Origin: Dugong dugon
Taxonomy: Eukaryota; Chordata; Mammalia; Sirenia; Dugongidae
DNA length: 64,000 nt
Assembly: GCA_030035585.1 (NCBI GenBank)
Contig: CM057472.1
Location: forward strand, 85,867,601 to 85,931,600
Direction of reading: 5' to 3'
The position numbers and the translations under genes are program-made. The notes under the pieces were generated by a model. It saw only the letters and a list, made by a program, of their open reading frames with translations, did not search any database and was not told the DNA's origin. Positions 22,071-51,087 of this stretch are shown here, piece after piece. Each line of letters opens with the position of its first letter. Position 1 is the stretch's first letter.

Positions 22071-22504
22071 GCCCATGCTTACCTAGCTCACTGGGCAGTC
22101 CATCCTTGTCAGGGATTGTAGACTTGAAGAGGCTTTGATTCTGTAGGAGGGTGCTGTGGGATTGGAGAGAGACACATGCCAGCCATACCTAGAAGCAGAA
22201 TCTTGGATGTGGTGAAAAAATAAATTGTTCACTGCAGATGATCTGGTAAGCAGGGTATCTTGCTTACCTTGCCTAGTGGATAATCTGCCCATTTGCTCCC
22301 CTCACTGAGGGGAAGCTTGGGGAGGGTTTGTGCTCTGGTAAACAGTGTCAGCAAGCTTCCTGGTGGAGGCAGCATCCTGTGCTTTCAACTCTCCATGGCC
22401 TCATGTCCTCTTGCAAGAACAAATGGCCACAGATGCAGATCTGAGGTGTGGAGAGAGATTCCCACCTCTGGCAGAGGAGAACTGTGGGCCTTGGGTTAAC
22501 AGCT

Positions 22505-22745
22505 TCCACTTAGCAGTTACTACATGCCAGACGCTACACTAAGCAGTCTCCTTGCATTAGCTAATTTAACCCCTGTAATAGCCCTGTGAAGTAGATCTAT
22601 TATCATTTCTGTTTTACAAGATCTTAAATTTTGAATTTCTTAAGTAACATATCCCAGCTCGAACAGCTACTATTTAGCAGAGCTGGGATGTGGAATGAGG
22701 ACCCTAACTACAGAGCCTGTGCTCAAGTCTAAACTATTTCATTAA
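22505..22745 (+). repeat. MIR relic
   Basis: Contains 'ttactacatgccagacgcta', 'taatttaacccctgtaatag', 'ctgttttacaag' and 'cagagctgggatgtggaat' in MIR order. Confidence 0.65.
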
Positions 22746-23586
22746 CTGCCTCGTTGCTGGGTTCATTTTCACAGAGAGGCTGCTGTATTTGTGGTATATT
22801 AGGCATCCCTCCTGAAGGAGAGAATTCCAGGCTCCTCAGTACCCCCAGAAGGAGAAAGAAATGAATTGTCTTTGTTAGAATAGGTTTAAATGGCTGGTTC
22901 CATTAAAATTAATGAGGACTGACTATGTCTGCCAAGCATTGGGAATCCATTCTAATGGATTTCAGACAGACTGCCCCATTAGGCGAAGAGGTAACTACCT
23001 GGCAGCAGGGAAGGCCGCTTTCCTGGACAAACCCTGCCCTGGCTTCCTGCACCCCAGCGTGAGTCAGTGCCCTCTAATCCAGACACTCCACTTCCTGCAG
23101 GTACAGCTATTTCCTTAAATCTATTTTCGCCTGTTTTATTAGGTGGTAGTGAGGTCTGCAGGCTAATTCTAGCAACATGACTTGGCCAAAACTTTGTGGT
23201 TAAAGTAAAGCAGAAAATCAGTATTGATCTGGATCATTTAGACCCCCAAAAGCCATCTTTGGCTTAACGTTATTCAGACGTGCACTAGACTGTACTGATC
23301 TGCTTTGCTGTAGACTTTAGAGACCTGCCTTCTAGGGGTCCAAAAAGATGCCTTTGGATAAGGAACCTGGACTCTATCTTGAATCAAATCAACGGGGCCC
23401 CTCCCAACACAGACTCCTGCATAACACAGATAGGCAAGGGTGCATTTTGAGAAACCTCAGTATGTTAAAAAAAAGTCTAAAAAAGCCAAAGCAGCGCATT
23501 TGGGTTCCTTTTGTGAATAATGGGGCAAAAGATCTGAAACACACTACCTTTCAAGAGGCAAGGGGAGATCAGCAGGGTTTGTGCTG
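22746..23586. other. Intergenic AHSA1-ISM2, unique sequence
   Basis: I see no exon, RNA gene or recognisable repeat in this stretch. Confidence 0.5.
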
Positions 23587-23598
23587 TTGGTTGTTTTA

Positions 23599-23818
23599 GT
23601 TACATCATGTTGTTAGTTGCTGTCAAGTCAATTCTAACTCACGCCAACCCCATGTGTGCAGAGTAGAACTGCTCCATAGGGTTTTCAAGGCTGTGACCTT
23701 TTGAAAGCAGATCACCAGGCCTTACCTACTTCTGAGGAGCCTGGGTGGGTTTAAACCACCAACCTTTCAGTTAGTAGAGCAACACTTAACCATTTACATC
23801 ACCCAGGGACTCCTGCTA
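23599..23818 (-). repeat. AfroSINE (antisense) with TSD
   Basis: Antisense copy bounded by the 12-bp direct repeat TTGGTTGTTTTA at 23587-23598 and 23819-23830. Confidence 0.88.
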
Positions 23819-23869
23819 TTGGTTGTTTTAAACCCCGAATTGAATTCAACCAGTCTTGCCTAATCTAAA

Positions 23870-24080
23870 AGAAGCCTTGGTTGCACAGTGGTTAAGCTGT
23901 CTCAGCTGCTAACCAAAAGGTCTGCAGTTGGAACCCACCAGCCGCTCCACGGGAGAAGGGTGTGGCAGTCTGCTTCTGTGAAGATTTACAGCCTTAGAAA
24001 CCCTACAAGGCAGTTCTACTTTGTCCTATAGGGTTGCTATGAGTTGGAATCAACTCGATGGCAACGTTTGGTTTTTTTGT
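23870..24080 (+). repeat. AfroSINE (sense)
   Basis: Begins 'gaagccttggttgcacagtg', has 'ctaaccaaaaggtctgcag', 'ggcagttctactttgtcct', and ends 'actcgatggcaacgtttgg' with a T-rich tract. It sits 50 bp after the antisense copy, so the pair forms an inverted AfroSINE pair. Confidence 0.88.
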
Positions 24081-26600
24081 TTTGGTCTAACCTAGAACCC
24101 TTTACAAGGCAAACGAAAGAAGGAAAAATCGGGCAAAACCACCTTGGTGGCTACTAGGCCAGCAACTGTTAGAGATAGTCATGGTATTCTTGCTAGATGC
24201 TTGGTATGGGATGGACTCTGGTGTTTGGAACAGGACAGGCAGATAGTCAAGCCCATGACGTGACTGACGGTGGACCAGAACGGAGAGGAGGACCCTCTCA
24301 TTTCACGGGCCCCTTCCTGGGCTCTGACACTCGCCACTCCTCAAATCCTTTTCACAGTTTCAGTGACCCCTTCATTAGTGTTCCTCCTCACACACAGGTG
24401 TTCCTTAAGCCTGCAGCCACCTGCGCAGTGTCTCTTCCTCCTTTGTACAGCTTCAATAAACACCATTTTATAGCTGACCTACTCCCAAGCCCCTTCAAGG
24501 CTCCTATCCAGCCCCCTTTTCTTTAGTTTCTCTCATCTGTGGCATGACAGGGTAGCAATTTAGTGTGTCACTTAGATGACAGATTAAAAGTGGGGCTAGC
24601 TAAACTCAGTTTGGGTAATAGACAACCGTTAGGTATGGATTAAATTTAGACAGTGTGTTTAAGTGCCAAGGTAAGTAATACTAGAAAGGAGAGGAATTAG
24701 CAGTTTCTGTGAAAACAGACTCTGGGATATCTTTTTATTAAAAAAAAAAAAAAAGAAAAAGCTGCTTCTAAAAATAATTAAAACGTGCCTGGGCTAATCT
24801 TGTTGAATTCCCCAGATGAGAGAAAGGGAGTGAACTGGCTCTCATCTGGTGGCCTCAGATCCTGCCTTCCCTGACCCTGTAATATTCCACTTGCACCAAA
24901 GTATTTTTAGACTGTGGTCTGGGACCCAACCAATAAAGTTGTCCCTGGATGTGATGGTAATCAAAGGAGGACATCTCCAGGGGGCAGCTCTGGACAGCCC
25001 TGAAGGGCATACCTTCCCTCACTCTACTTCCTGACATGTCTCTGTCCTTCCCCAAATGTCAGGAGTGACAGTGGAGTATCCATTAAGGGTACTGACCAAG
25101 GTAAGGTACAGGTCCACCTCTGTCATCTCACAGGTGTAGTCCTTTGGGCAATTCTGCGTGGGGTCCCCCTGCAGCAGGTTACTTGGGGAAGTGGGGCCAC
25201 TTAAAAACGCAGTTGACCTCTCTGTACGAAGCTTACGAGCAAATGTGCTTCTGAGGTCCAGCCAGCTCCACCTCATCTCCTAGGCAGATCCTTTACAAGC
25301 GTGAATAGGGATAGCTGAGGTTTACCCCTGAATCTCGGGATCTCTGCCTGCCCAGCTGGTTCAGGAAAAGAAAAAGACTCAACTATGGGTTAGGTTTTCA
25401 AGGCTGTGGCCCTACGGAGCACAGTTCTACTCCATGGGGTTGCCATGAGTCTGTATTGACGGCAACTAACAACAACACGGGTTAGGTAGGTAGAAACACA
25501 ATCCACGTGAGCTTGGCTTGGGCTGTAAGCAAAGGCTGTCGACACTCCCATGCCCCACCAGTGCCCACAGCTTCATCAGACGAATTTTAAAATAAAGTGC
25601 TTTGTTGTGAGGATCCCACAGTGCTTCAGGGCAGCTGTCTAGGGGCTAGAACTGCAGTCCCCTGCCTTCTGGAGGCTTTTGTGAACAGGGGCAGTTGGGA
25701 CCTCAACATTTCAACCCCACAGAAGGGGAGGAAGTGTGATTTGGGGAGTGAGGGGAAGCAGGGAAGAGGCACAAGGTGTGCTGGAAGAGTTGGTTACATG
25801 CATCTCTTCCCAACTCAGAGTTCAGTGCATCCAGTGACATCATGATTGGAGCTTGAAATGGGCTGTAGTGGGAGTATTTACACCATGGAAATTGCCAAAT
25901 GCTAAAAATCAAGGCTCATTATTTTCCCCTGAGAGCTGGTTTACCAGCACCCCACAGACACATGATACATCGTTCTGAGCCCACCCCAAGCCCGGCTGCT
26001 GTGACAAGCTGCCACTCCCCAACTTGAGGACACTGCCAGCTTCCACCCCCCATATTCCGACAACCTGGGCAGAACAGAGGAGGGCTGGACAAAGGGACCA
26101 GAATTAGCTGACCCAGTCCCTGCCTGGAACCTGCCTTGCCCCAGCTGCCTTGGCCTGTCTGTCATCTTAGGCCCACTGATGGCCTTCAGCCCCAACCTCA
26201 AGTGGTGTCCACCAGAAAGGCAGCTCGGAGCTAAGGGTCACCCTCCTGTGCATGGTTCACAGCACCACTGGTCCTCTATCCTGAGCAGGCTCCTGGGGAT
26301 GGGGCAACAGGGCAAGCGAGGTACGTGCACCCTGAGACAATGGGCGGTCACAACCAGGGCTAGTGTCAGCCTGGCAAAGGGCAGCTGTGGGTGGGATGAA
26401 AGACTGGCCTTTCTGTTGTCTTCCTCATGCCCTTCCTCAGCTAGCCATTGGGGGGGGGGGTCTGAATGATTACCAGCCACTCCGTGAGGTCCTGCACCTG
26501 TGTGCAGAGCCAGGGCCAAAGAGCGCAGCTCAGGGAGAGGGAGGAACATGAGCGGCCAGGCTGGGCCAGCTCCTCCCAGCAGGTAGGAGAGGGAGGCTCA
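24081..26600. other. Intergenic AHSA1-ISM2
   Basis: Mostly unique sequence. A sense AfroSINE 3' fragment lies at about 25388-25480 ('ggttttcaaggctgtggccc', 'acggcaactaacaacaacac'). The stretch also contains an A run near 24740 and a G run near 26450. The ISM2 3' UTR must end somewhere below 26882, but I find no AATAAA on the minus strand in the 1.3 kb below the stop, so its end is not placed. Confidence 0.5.
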
Positions 26601-26882
26601 CACACAGACCCACACATGGACACGCATTTCCACTGCACGTCCAGGCACCTCAGGCCTGAACACCCTTCAACCTTCTCCCCAACCCCACACCAGCACCTGA
26701 GGCACCTGACCCGTCTTGGCTTCACAGGCAGAGGGCACGATGCAGCAGAACAGACCTCAGGCGATGCAAGTTCCTGCACTCACCCAGTCTGGGGAGGGGC
26801 AGCTGTGAGAAAGCTACAAAGAAAGTTCTCTGGTGCAGAAGCCACTGGCCACCTCCCTGCAGTCTTGGCCAGCAGCCCCTCA

Positions 26883-45808
<18,926 letters not shown>

Positions 45809-46500
45809 CGTCTCCCTCCAGAGGCGGCTCTGTCCGGCGCCTCCGCGCCTCGCGCCTTGCTCCAGCGAGACTGTTCGTGCAGGGCCTCGCCTCCTCCGGG
45901 GGCAGGGAGCGCGGGGCCGCCTCTCGGGCCTGGCCACCCACCTCCGGGGGCGCGTGAGGGGAGCCGGGGCGGCCACGGGAGCGCGCGGGGCGGAGGGGGC
46001 GTCTGCGGGCGCGCGCGGGGTGGGGAGGAGAGGGAACGCGCGAAGAGCGAGGGTGCACGGCTCTCCCGCCCTCCGTTCCCCTGCCTTGGCTCAGGCGTAC
46101 GGGTCCGCGCTGTTCTCCGCCTCAGCGCACCAGGATGTCCCCCGCCCTCCCTGGAAAGGTGGCCCCCTCAGCGCTCCCGGACACGCCTTGGCCCAGCGGG
46201 CGTCTCTCTTTGATCTGGCTGCCTCCCCGCCCTCAGTGCCTGCTGCTGTCGCCGTCGCCGCCCCAAGCGAATTCCTATTCGGAGGAAGTTGCAGCTCGCG
46301 GATCGGCCTCTCCTGCCCTGCGCTCCAACTCCTGCGGAGTTCAGTGTGCCCTACTCCACCTCCGACCTCCGACCGCTACGCTGGGCGCACGGACCTGGCA
46401 GGTCCTCTCGGGCAGGCACCGGTCGCGGCCCAAACAAACCTTTACATTGCGGGCAAATATGTATGCATCGAGGTAGGTTTACTTGGGGAGGAAGGCCTGG

Positions 46501-47216
46501 AAATGACTCCTGAGGGAGTGATGCGCCCCCCAAAAGCTCTTCCACCGATGCTGCTAGAGTTGTAGATCAGAGGAAACTTGACCGAACACCTGCCACTCTG
46601 CACTCAATTCCCTCGGGGTCTCAGAGTACTTTAAAAATCGGGAACAAGTTGAGACTCAGATATGGGGATAAAATCCCAGGAGGACAGTGGAGAAACACAT
46701 ATGAGGAAGTAGTCAGATGATCCTGCAGGGAACCTCCTGTGTAGGCCACATTCGAGTCAGAATAATTGCCTGCCTCTGAGGGATTGGAATAAAACCTCAG
46801 CTTGTGGCAGAGGGGCCCAGAGAATTGTAGTAGTGTGCATGGGCCGTTAGAGGATGCACCAACACCAGACGGGTTCGGCCAGGTCAGTGACCGAGCAGTC
46901 AGAAGGCATAGAAGATGCCCACCCAGGGGCCATGTGAGAGTTGCCTCAGATTTCAGCCCAGGAATGTGAGGCACAGGATCCCTGAAGGTGCTGGAGAGGC
47001 TTGGCCTGGAAGCTCAGCCCTAACCGTAAAGCCGTTGCAGTCTGCATTTAACCAGAGTAAAACCCCGGGGATTTTGAACAGTTCTGAGCGACCACTTCTA
47101 TCCCAAGTATTACAGCCGAAGACTCAGCCAAAACAGCAGTGTTTTGAGATGGCATATGGCTTCTGGAGCATATATATATACACTGGGGTTTGAATTCTGC
47201 TTCTACGTTTGAAACA
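46501..47216. other. Intergenic ISM2-SPTLC2
   Basis: No gene or repeat recognised; a short TA tract lies near 47170. Confidence 0.4.
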
Positions 47217-47415
47217 AAGCCTGTTGTCATTGAGTTGATTCCGACTCATGGCGGGCCCGTGTGTATTAGAGTAGAACTGTGCTCCACAGCGTTTTTAATG
47301 GCTGATTGTTTGAAAGTAGATTGACAGGCCTTTCTTCAGAGGTACTTCTGGATAGATTTGAACCTCCAGCCTTTCAGTTAGCAGCAGAGCATGTTAACCG
47401 TTTGCACCACCCAGG
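47217..47415 (-). repeat. AfroSINE (antisense)
   Basis: 'cattgagttgattccgactc' through 'gtttgcaccacccaggtaat', longer subtype. Confidence 0.85.
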
Positions 47416-47471
47416 TAATCTTGGATAAGTTATTTGACCACTCTGTGTGTTTGTCATTGTAAAGGGGAGGT

Positions 47472-47636
47472 TAACTACCCTTGTGGCGCAATGGGTAAGA
47501 GCTCGGCTGCTAACCAAAAGGTCGGCCGTTTGAATCCACCAGCTGCTCCTTGGAAAACCTATGGGGCAGTTCTACTCTGTCCTACAGAGTCGCTATGAGT
47601 TGGAATCCACTCGATGGCAACGTGTTTGTTTTGTTT
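47472..47636 (+). repeat. AfroSINE (sense)
   Basis: 'acccttgtggcgcaatgggt', 'ctaaccaaaaggtcggccg', 'cgctatgagttggaatccac', ending in a T-rich tail. Confidence 0.88.
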
Positions 47637-47639
47637 TAG

Positions 47640-47968
47640 GGGCAGATTGGTGGTTCAGTGGTAGAATGCTTGCTTTCCATGCGAGAAACCTGGGTCTGAT
47701 TCCCAGCCAACGGACCTTATTTGCAGCCATTACTCATCTGTCAGTGGAGGGTTACATGTTGCTATGATGCTGAACAGGTTTCACTGGAGCTTCCAGACTA
47801 AGATGGGCTAGGAAGAAAGGCCTGGTGATCTACTTCTGAAAATCAGCCCATGAAAACCCCATGGATCACAACGGTATGATCCACTACCAGTCACAGGGAT
47901 GGTGCAGGACCAGGCAGCATTTCCTTCCCTTGTGCATGAGTCAAGGCAGCTAATATCAACAACAACTA
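47640..47968 (+). repeat. Second SINE type: tRNA-Gly-like head with RTE middle and tail
   Basis: Head 'ggtggttcagtggtagaatg' with B box 'gggtctgattcccagc'; middle 'agcttccagactaagatggg' as in the RTE 5' region; tail 'gggatggtgcaggaccagg' to 'aatatcaacaacaac'. It cannot fold as a whole tRNA at the acceptor stem, so it is not a tRNA gene. Confidence 0.8.
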
Positions 47969-48184
47969 CGTTATAGGTGTGAGGAGTAAAGGAAAATCTA
48001 TGTACAGGACTTCTAATAGGATGAACTATACGAAATTGCCATTTTTTTGGTCCAAAGGATTAAATATTGGCAATTTCATATGCCTAATAAGATACCTGGC
48101 ACATGGTAAACATGCAAATATTAGCCAGAACAAATCTAGCGTTTGAGCACCTGCTATACCATATTGCCTTTTACTAGGCTAAAT

Positions 48185-48466
48185 GAATGCTCCTTAGAAG
48201 CAAGGATGGCGAGACTACGTCTTACATACTTTGGACATGTTGTCGGGAGGATCAATCCCTGGAGAAGGACATCATGCTTGGTAAAGTAGAGGGTCAGCGA
48301 AAAAGAGGAAGACCCTCAACGAGATGGAGTGACACAGTGGCTGCAACAATGGGCTCAAGCATAACAATGATTATCAGCATGGCGCAAGACTGGGCAGTGT
48401 TTCGTTCTGTGGTACATAGGGTCGCTATGAGTCGGAACTGACTTGACAGCACCTACCAACAATGAT
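48185..48466 (+). repeat. RTE (BovB-like) LINE 3' end
   Basis: Encodes the reverse-transcriptase C-terminus (GKVEGQRKRGRPSTRWSDTV, then VHRVAMSRN stop) and carries the tail 'gggtcgctatgagtcggaac', which is also the AfroSINE 3' end. Heavily 5' truncated. Confidence 0.85.
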
Positions 48467-48480
48467 AATCCTTTATAAAG

Positions 48481-48484
<4 letters not shown>

Positions 48485-48532
<48 letters not shown>
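48485..48532 (+). repeat. (GT)n microsatellite
   Basis: About 22 GT units after the RTE copy. Confidence 0.95.
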
Positions 48533-48533
<1 letters not shown>

Positions 48534-48865
48534 CATGCTTTCGGTGAAAGTTTAAAGCTCAAGTTAACTTCTCATTCAATAGATTTTTAGTTTTTTCTTT
48601 TTTTAATGTACTTTCACATCCAACCTGGTATTTCATCTCACCCACATTTTGCACCTTCCGCCAGGTGCTACTCCTTTCCTCAAATTACAGCAAACACGGG
48701 CTTTGGAAATAATGAGTTCATTCATTCATGTGTTTATTCATCCATGTCAATCATTACTACTCCAATCCTTCCCTACTCCTATGCCTTGCCTAGACATAGC
48801 CTCCTAATTAGTCCTGCTGCACCCACTCTTGTCTGCTCCCTACCCTTGGGCAGGTTATCTTAAGT

Positions 48866-49062
48866 CAACTTCATTGAGGTATAATTCACATACAATAAAA
48901 TATATCCATTTTAGTTGTACAGTTCAGTGAGTTTTGACACACTTATACATCCATGTAACCACCACCACAATCATGATAGAAAACATTCCAATCACTCCGA
49001 TATTCTTATGTGCCCCATAGGATGGGTGATCACACCCTTCAGGGTTATCTGATTCTAGTCTT
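48866..49062 (+). repeat. L1M-type 3' fragment
   Basis: 'ttgaggtataattcacatac' and 'agttcagtgagttttgacac' are old L1 3' sequence. Between 48533 and 48865 a short match to the antisense of the LINE-like tail family ('tttcggtgaaagttt') is seen and nothing else. Confidence 0.6.
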
Positions 49063-49084
49063 TCATTGTCTTTGCTGTTTTATA

Positions 49085-49262
49085 ACTCTGTAAACCAGTT
49101 TCTGATTCATAGTGCCCCCATGTGTGTCAGAGTAGAACTGTGCTCCATAGGGTTTTCAATGGCTAATTTTTTCAGAAGTAGACTACCAGGTCTTTCTTCT
49201 TGGGTGCTGCTGGGTGGACTCAAACCACCAACCTTTCAGTTAGCAGCTGAGAGTGTGAACCA
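49085..49262 (-). repeat. AfroSINE (antisense)
   Basis: 'tctgattcatagtgccccca' to 'agtgtgaaccattttata', longer subtype. Confidence 0.82.
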
Positions 49263-50640
49263 TTTTATATACTCCTTCGCGTTTGACTTCTTTCTCTCAG
49301 CATGTTTTTGAGATTTCCATCATACGGTCCCATAAAAAAACCCATTGCTGTGGGGTCAATTCCGACTCATAGCGACCCTACAGGACAGAGTAGAACTGCC
49401 CCATAGCGTTTCCAAAGAGTGGCTGGTGGATTCAAACTGCTGACCCTTTGGTTAGCAACTGAACAGTTAACGACTGCGCCACAAGAGCTCCATCTTGTGG
49501 TAGGTATCAGCAATTCGTTCTTTATCTTGACTGAGTAATATTTCACCCTATGAGTATACCAAATTTGTTTACCTATTCACCTGCTGATGGCATTTGGATT
49601 GGTTCCAGTTTTTTACTATTATGAATAAAGCTGCTATGAATAGTCAAGTACAAGTCCTTGTGTGGACATGCTTTCATGTTTCTTGGTAAACACCTATGAA
49701 TGGAATTGCTGCCCAAAAAACTACCAAATTGTTTTCTTAAGTGGCTGTACCATTTCACATATCCACCAGCAATCTGTGAGTGTTCCAGTTGCTCCACATC
49801 TTGGCCAACACTTCGTATTGTCATTCTTTTTAAATTTAACCATTCTAGTGTTCAGTGAGGGGTATCTCCTTGTAGTTTTAATTTGCATTTCCCTGATGAA
49901 CAATGATGCTGAGCATCTATTTGTGTGTTTATTAGCTACTAGTATATTAACTTTTGTGAAGTATCTGTTCAAGTTTTTGCCTCTTTTTTTAATTGAATTG
50001 TCTTTATGTATTCTGGATATAAATCTTTTGTCAGATATATGTATTGTGAATATTTTATCCCTGTCTGTGGGTTTGCCTTTTCATTTTATTAGATCTTTTC
50101 AAGAGAAGTTTAATTTTGATGACGTCCATTCATCAATTTTTTTGTTTTATGATTGATGTTTTCTGTGTCCCAAGATAGCGTTGCCTAACCAAAGATCACA
50201 GATTTTCTCTTCTATTTTTTTCTATACATTTTATAATTTCAATGTTTGAATCTATGATCCATTTTAAGATAATTATTGTACATGGTGTGAGGTAAGGGTT
50301 GAATGTCATTTTCTCCCAAATGAATATCCAGTTGTTCCAGCACCACTTGTTGAAATGACTCTGCTTTACTCGTTGAATGACCTTGGCACCTTTGCTGAAA
50401 ATGAACTAGCCATATAAGTGCAAGTCTATTGCTGGACTTTCTAGTCTGTTCCATTGATCTCTATGACTATCATAATGCCAACAGCACAGTGTCTTGATTA
50501 CTATAGTTTTATAGAAAGTCTTGAAATCAGGTAGTAAGCCTTTCTTCAAAATTGTTTTGGTTATTCTAGCTCCTTTCTGTTTTCATATAAATTTTATCAT
50601 CAGCTTGTCAGTGACTACAAAAAAACCATGCTAGTGGTTG
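49263..50640 (-). repeat. L1 ORF2 3' region, antisense, with AfroSINE
   Basis: Antisense L1 ORF2 end including 'tacctattcacctgctgatg' and 'tgttgaaatgactctgcttt'. An antisense AfroSINE lies at about 49336-49492 ('gtcaattccgactcatagcg'). Confidence 0.8.
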
Positions 50641-50644
50641 TCTT

Positions 50645-51055
50645 TTTTAGTGCTTAAAACTTTTCACTGGCTTCCCACTGCATGCAGGATAAACTGCTCA
50701 CCATGACTGACAAAGCTCAGTGCAGTTGGCCTCTACCACCTTCTCTCTGCTCACCTCACCACTCTCCCCCTTGTTTACTGAGCTCCAAACATACTATCTT
50801 TCTTCCAGATTCTTCATTTTCTCAGAAAAGTTTTATCACCCCTCTCTAAAGCAGACACTGGTTAAAATCCTTTATCACACATTTTACTTTTCCTTCGTAG
50901 CCCTTAGCAGTTTGTAAAATGTTAAATACTTTCACAAGCTTATTTGTTTACTAGAAAGTAGGAACTGCATCTATTTGCTCACTGTTCTTATTGGCATGCT
51001 AGGTGCAGTGCCCGGCACAGAGAAAGTGCTTGATATTTACTGGTTGAATGAATAA
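50645..51055 (+). repeat. L2 3' region
   Basis: 'ggcttcccactgcatgcagg', 'agtgcccggcacagagaaag' and 'ttggttgaatgaataaag'-like end are L2. It lies just beyond the SPTLC2 poly(A) site. Confidence 0.7.
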
Positions 51056-51081
51056 AGGCAGATATATATCTTTTTGAATAT

Positions 51082-51087
51082 TTTATT
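51082..51087 (-). terminator. SPTLC2: SPTLC2 poly(A) signal candidate
   Basis: AATAAA on the minus strand, 5 kb after the stop; L2 sequence starts just beyond. Confidence 0.6.

Noticed and set aside
24197-24526. 109-codon open frame, and an AATAAA-like end near 24455
   Set aside because: No splice context, no family resemblance and no neighbouring exon. The AATAAA alone does not support a transcript.
47640-47720. Possible tRNA-Gly gene
   Set aside because: A and B boxes are present, but the acceptor stem does not pair and the sequence continues into an RTE-derived SINE body.
48187-48441. 84-codon protein-coding gene
   Set aside because: It is the decayed reverse-transcriptase C-terminus of a 5'-truncated RTE LINE.
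49662-50156. 164-codon open frame
   Set aside because: It lies on the antisense strand of an L1 ORF2 relic; the T-rich antisense of L1 gives hydrophobic frames by composition.
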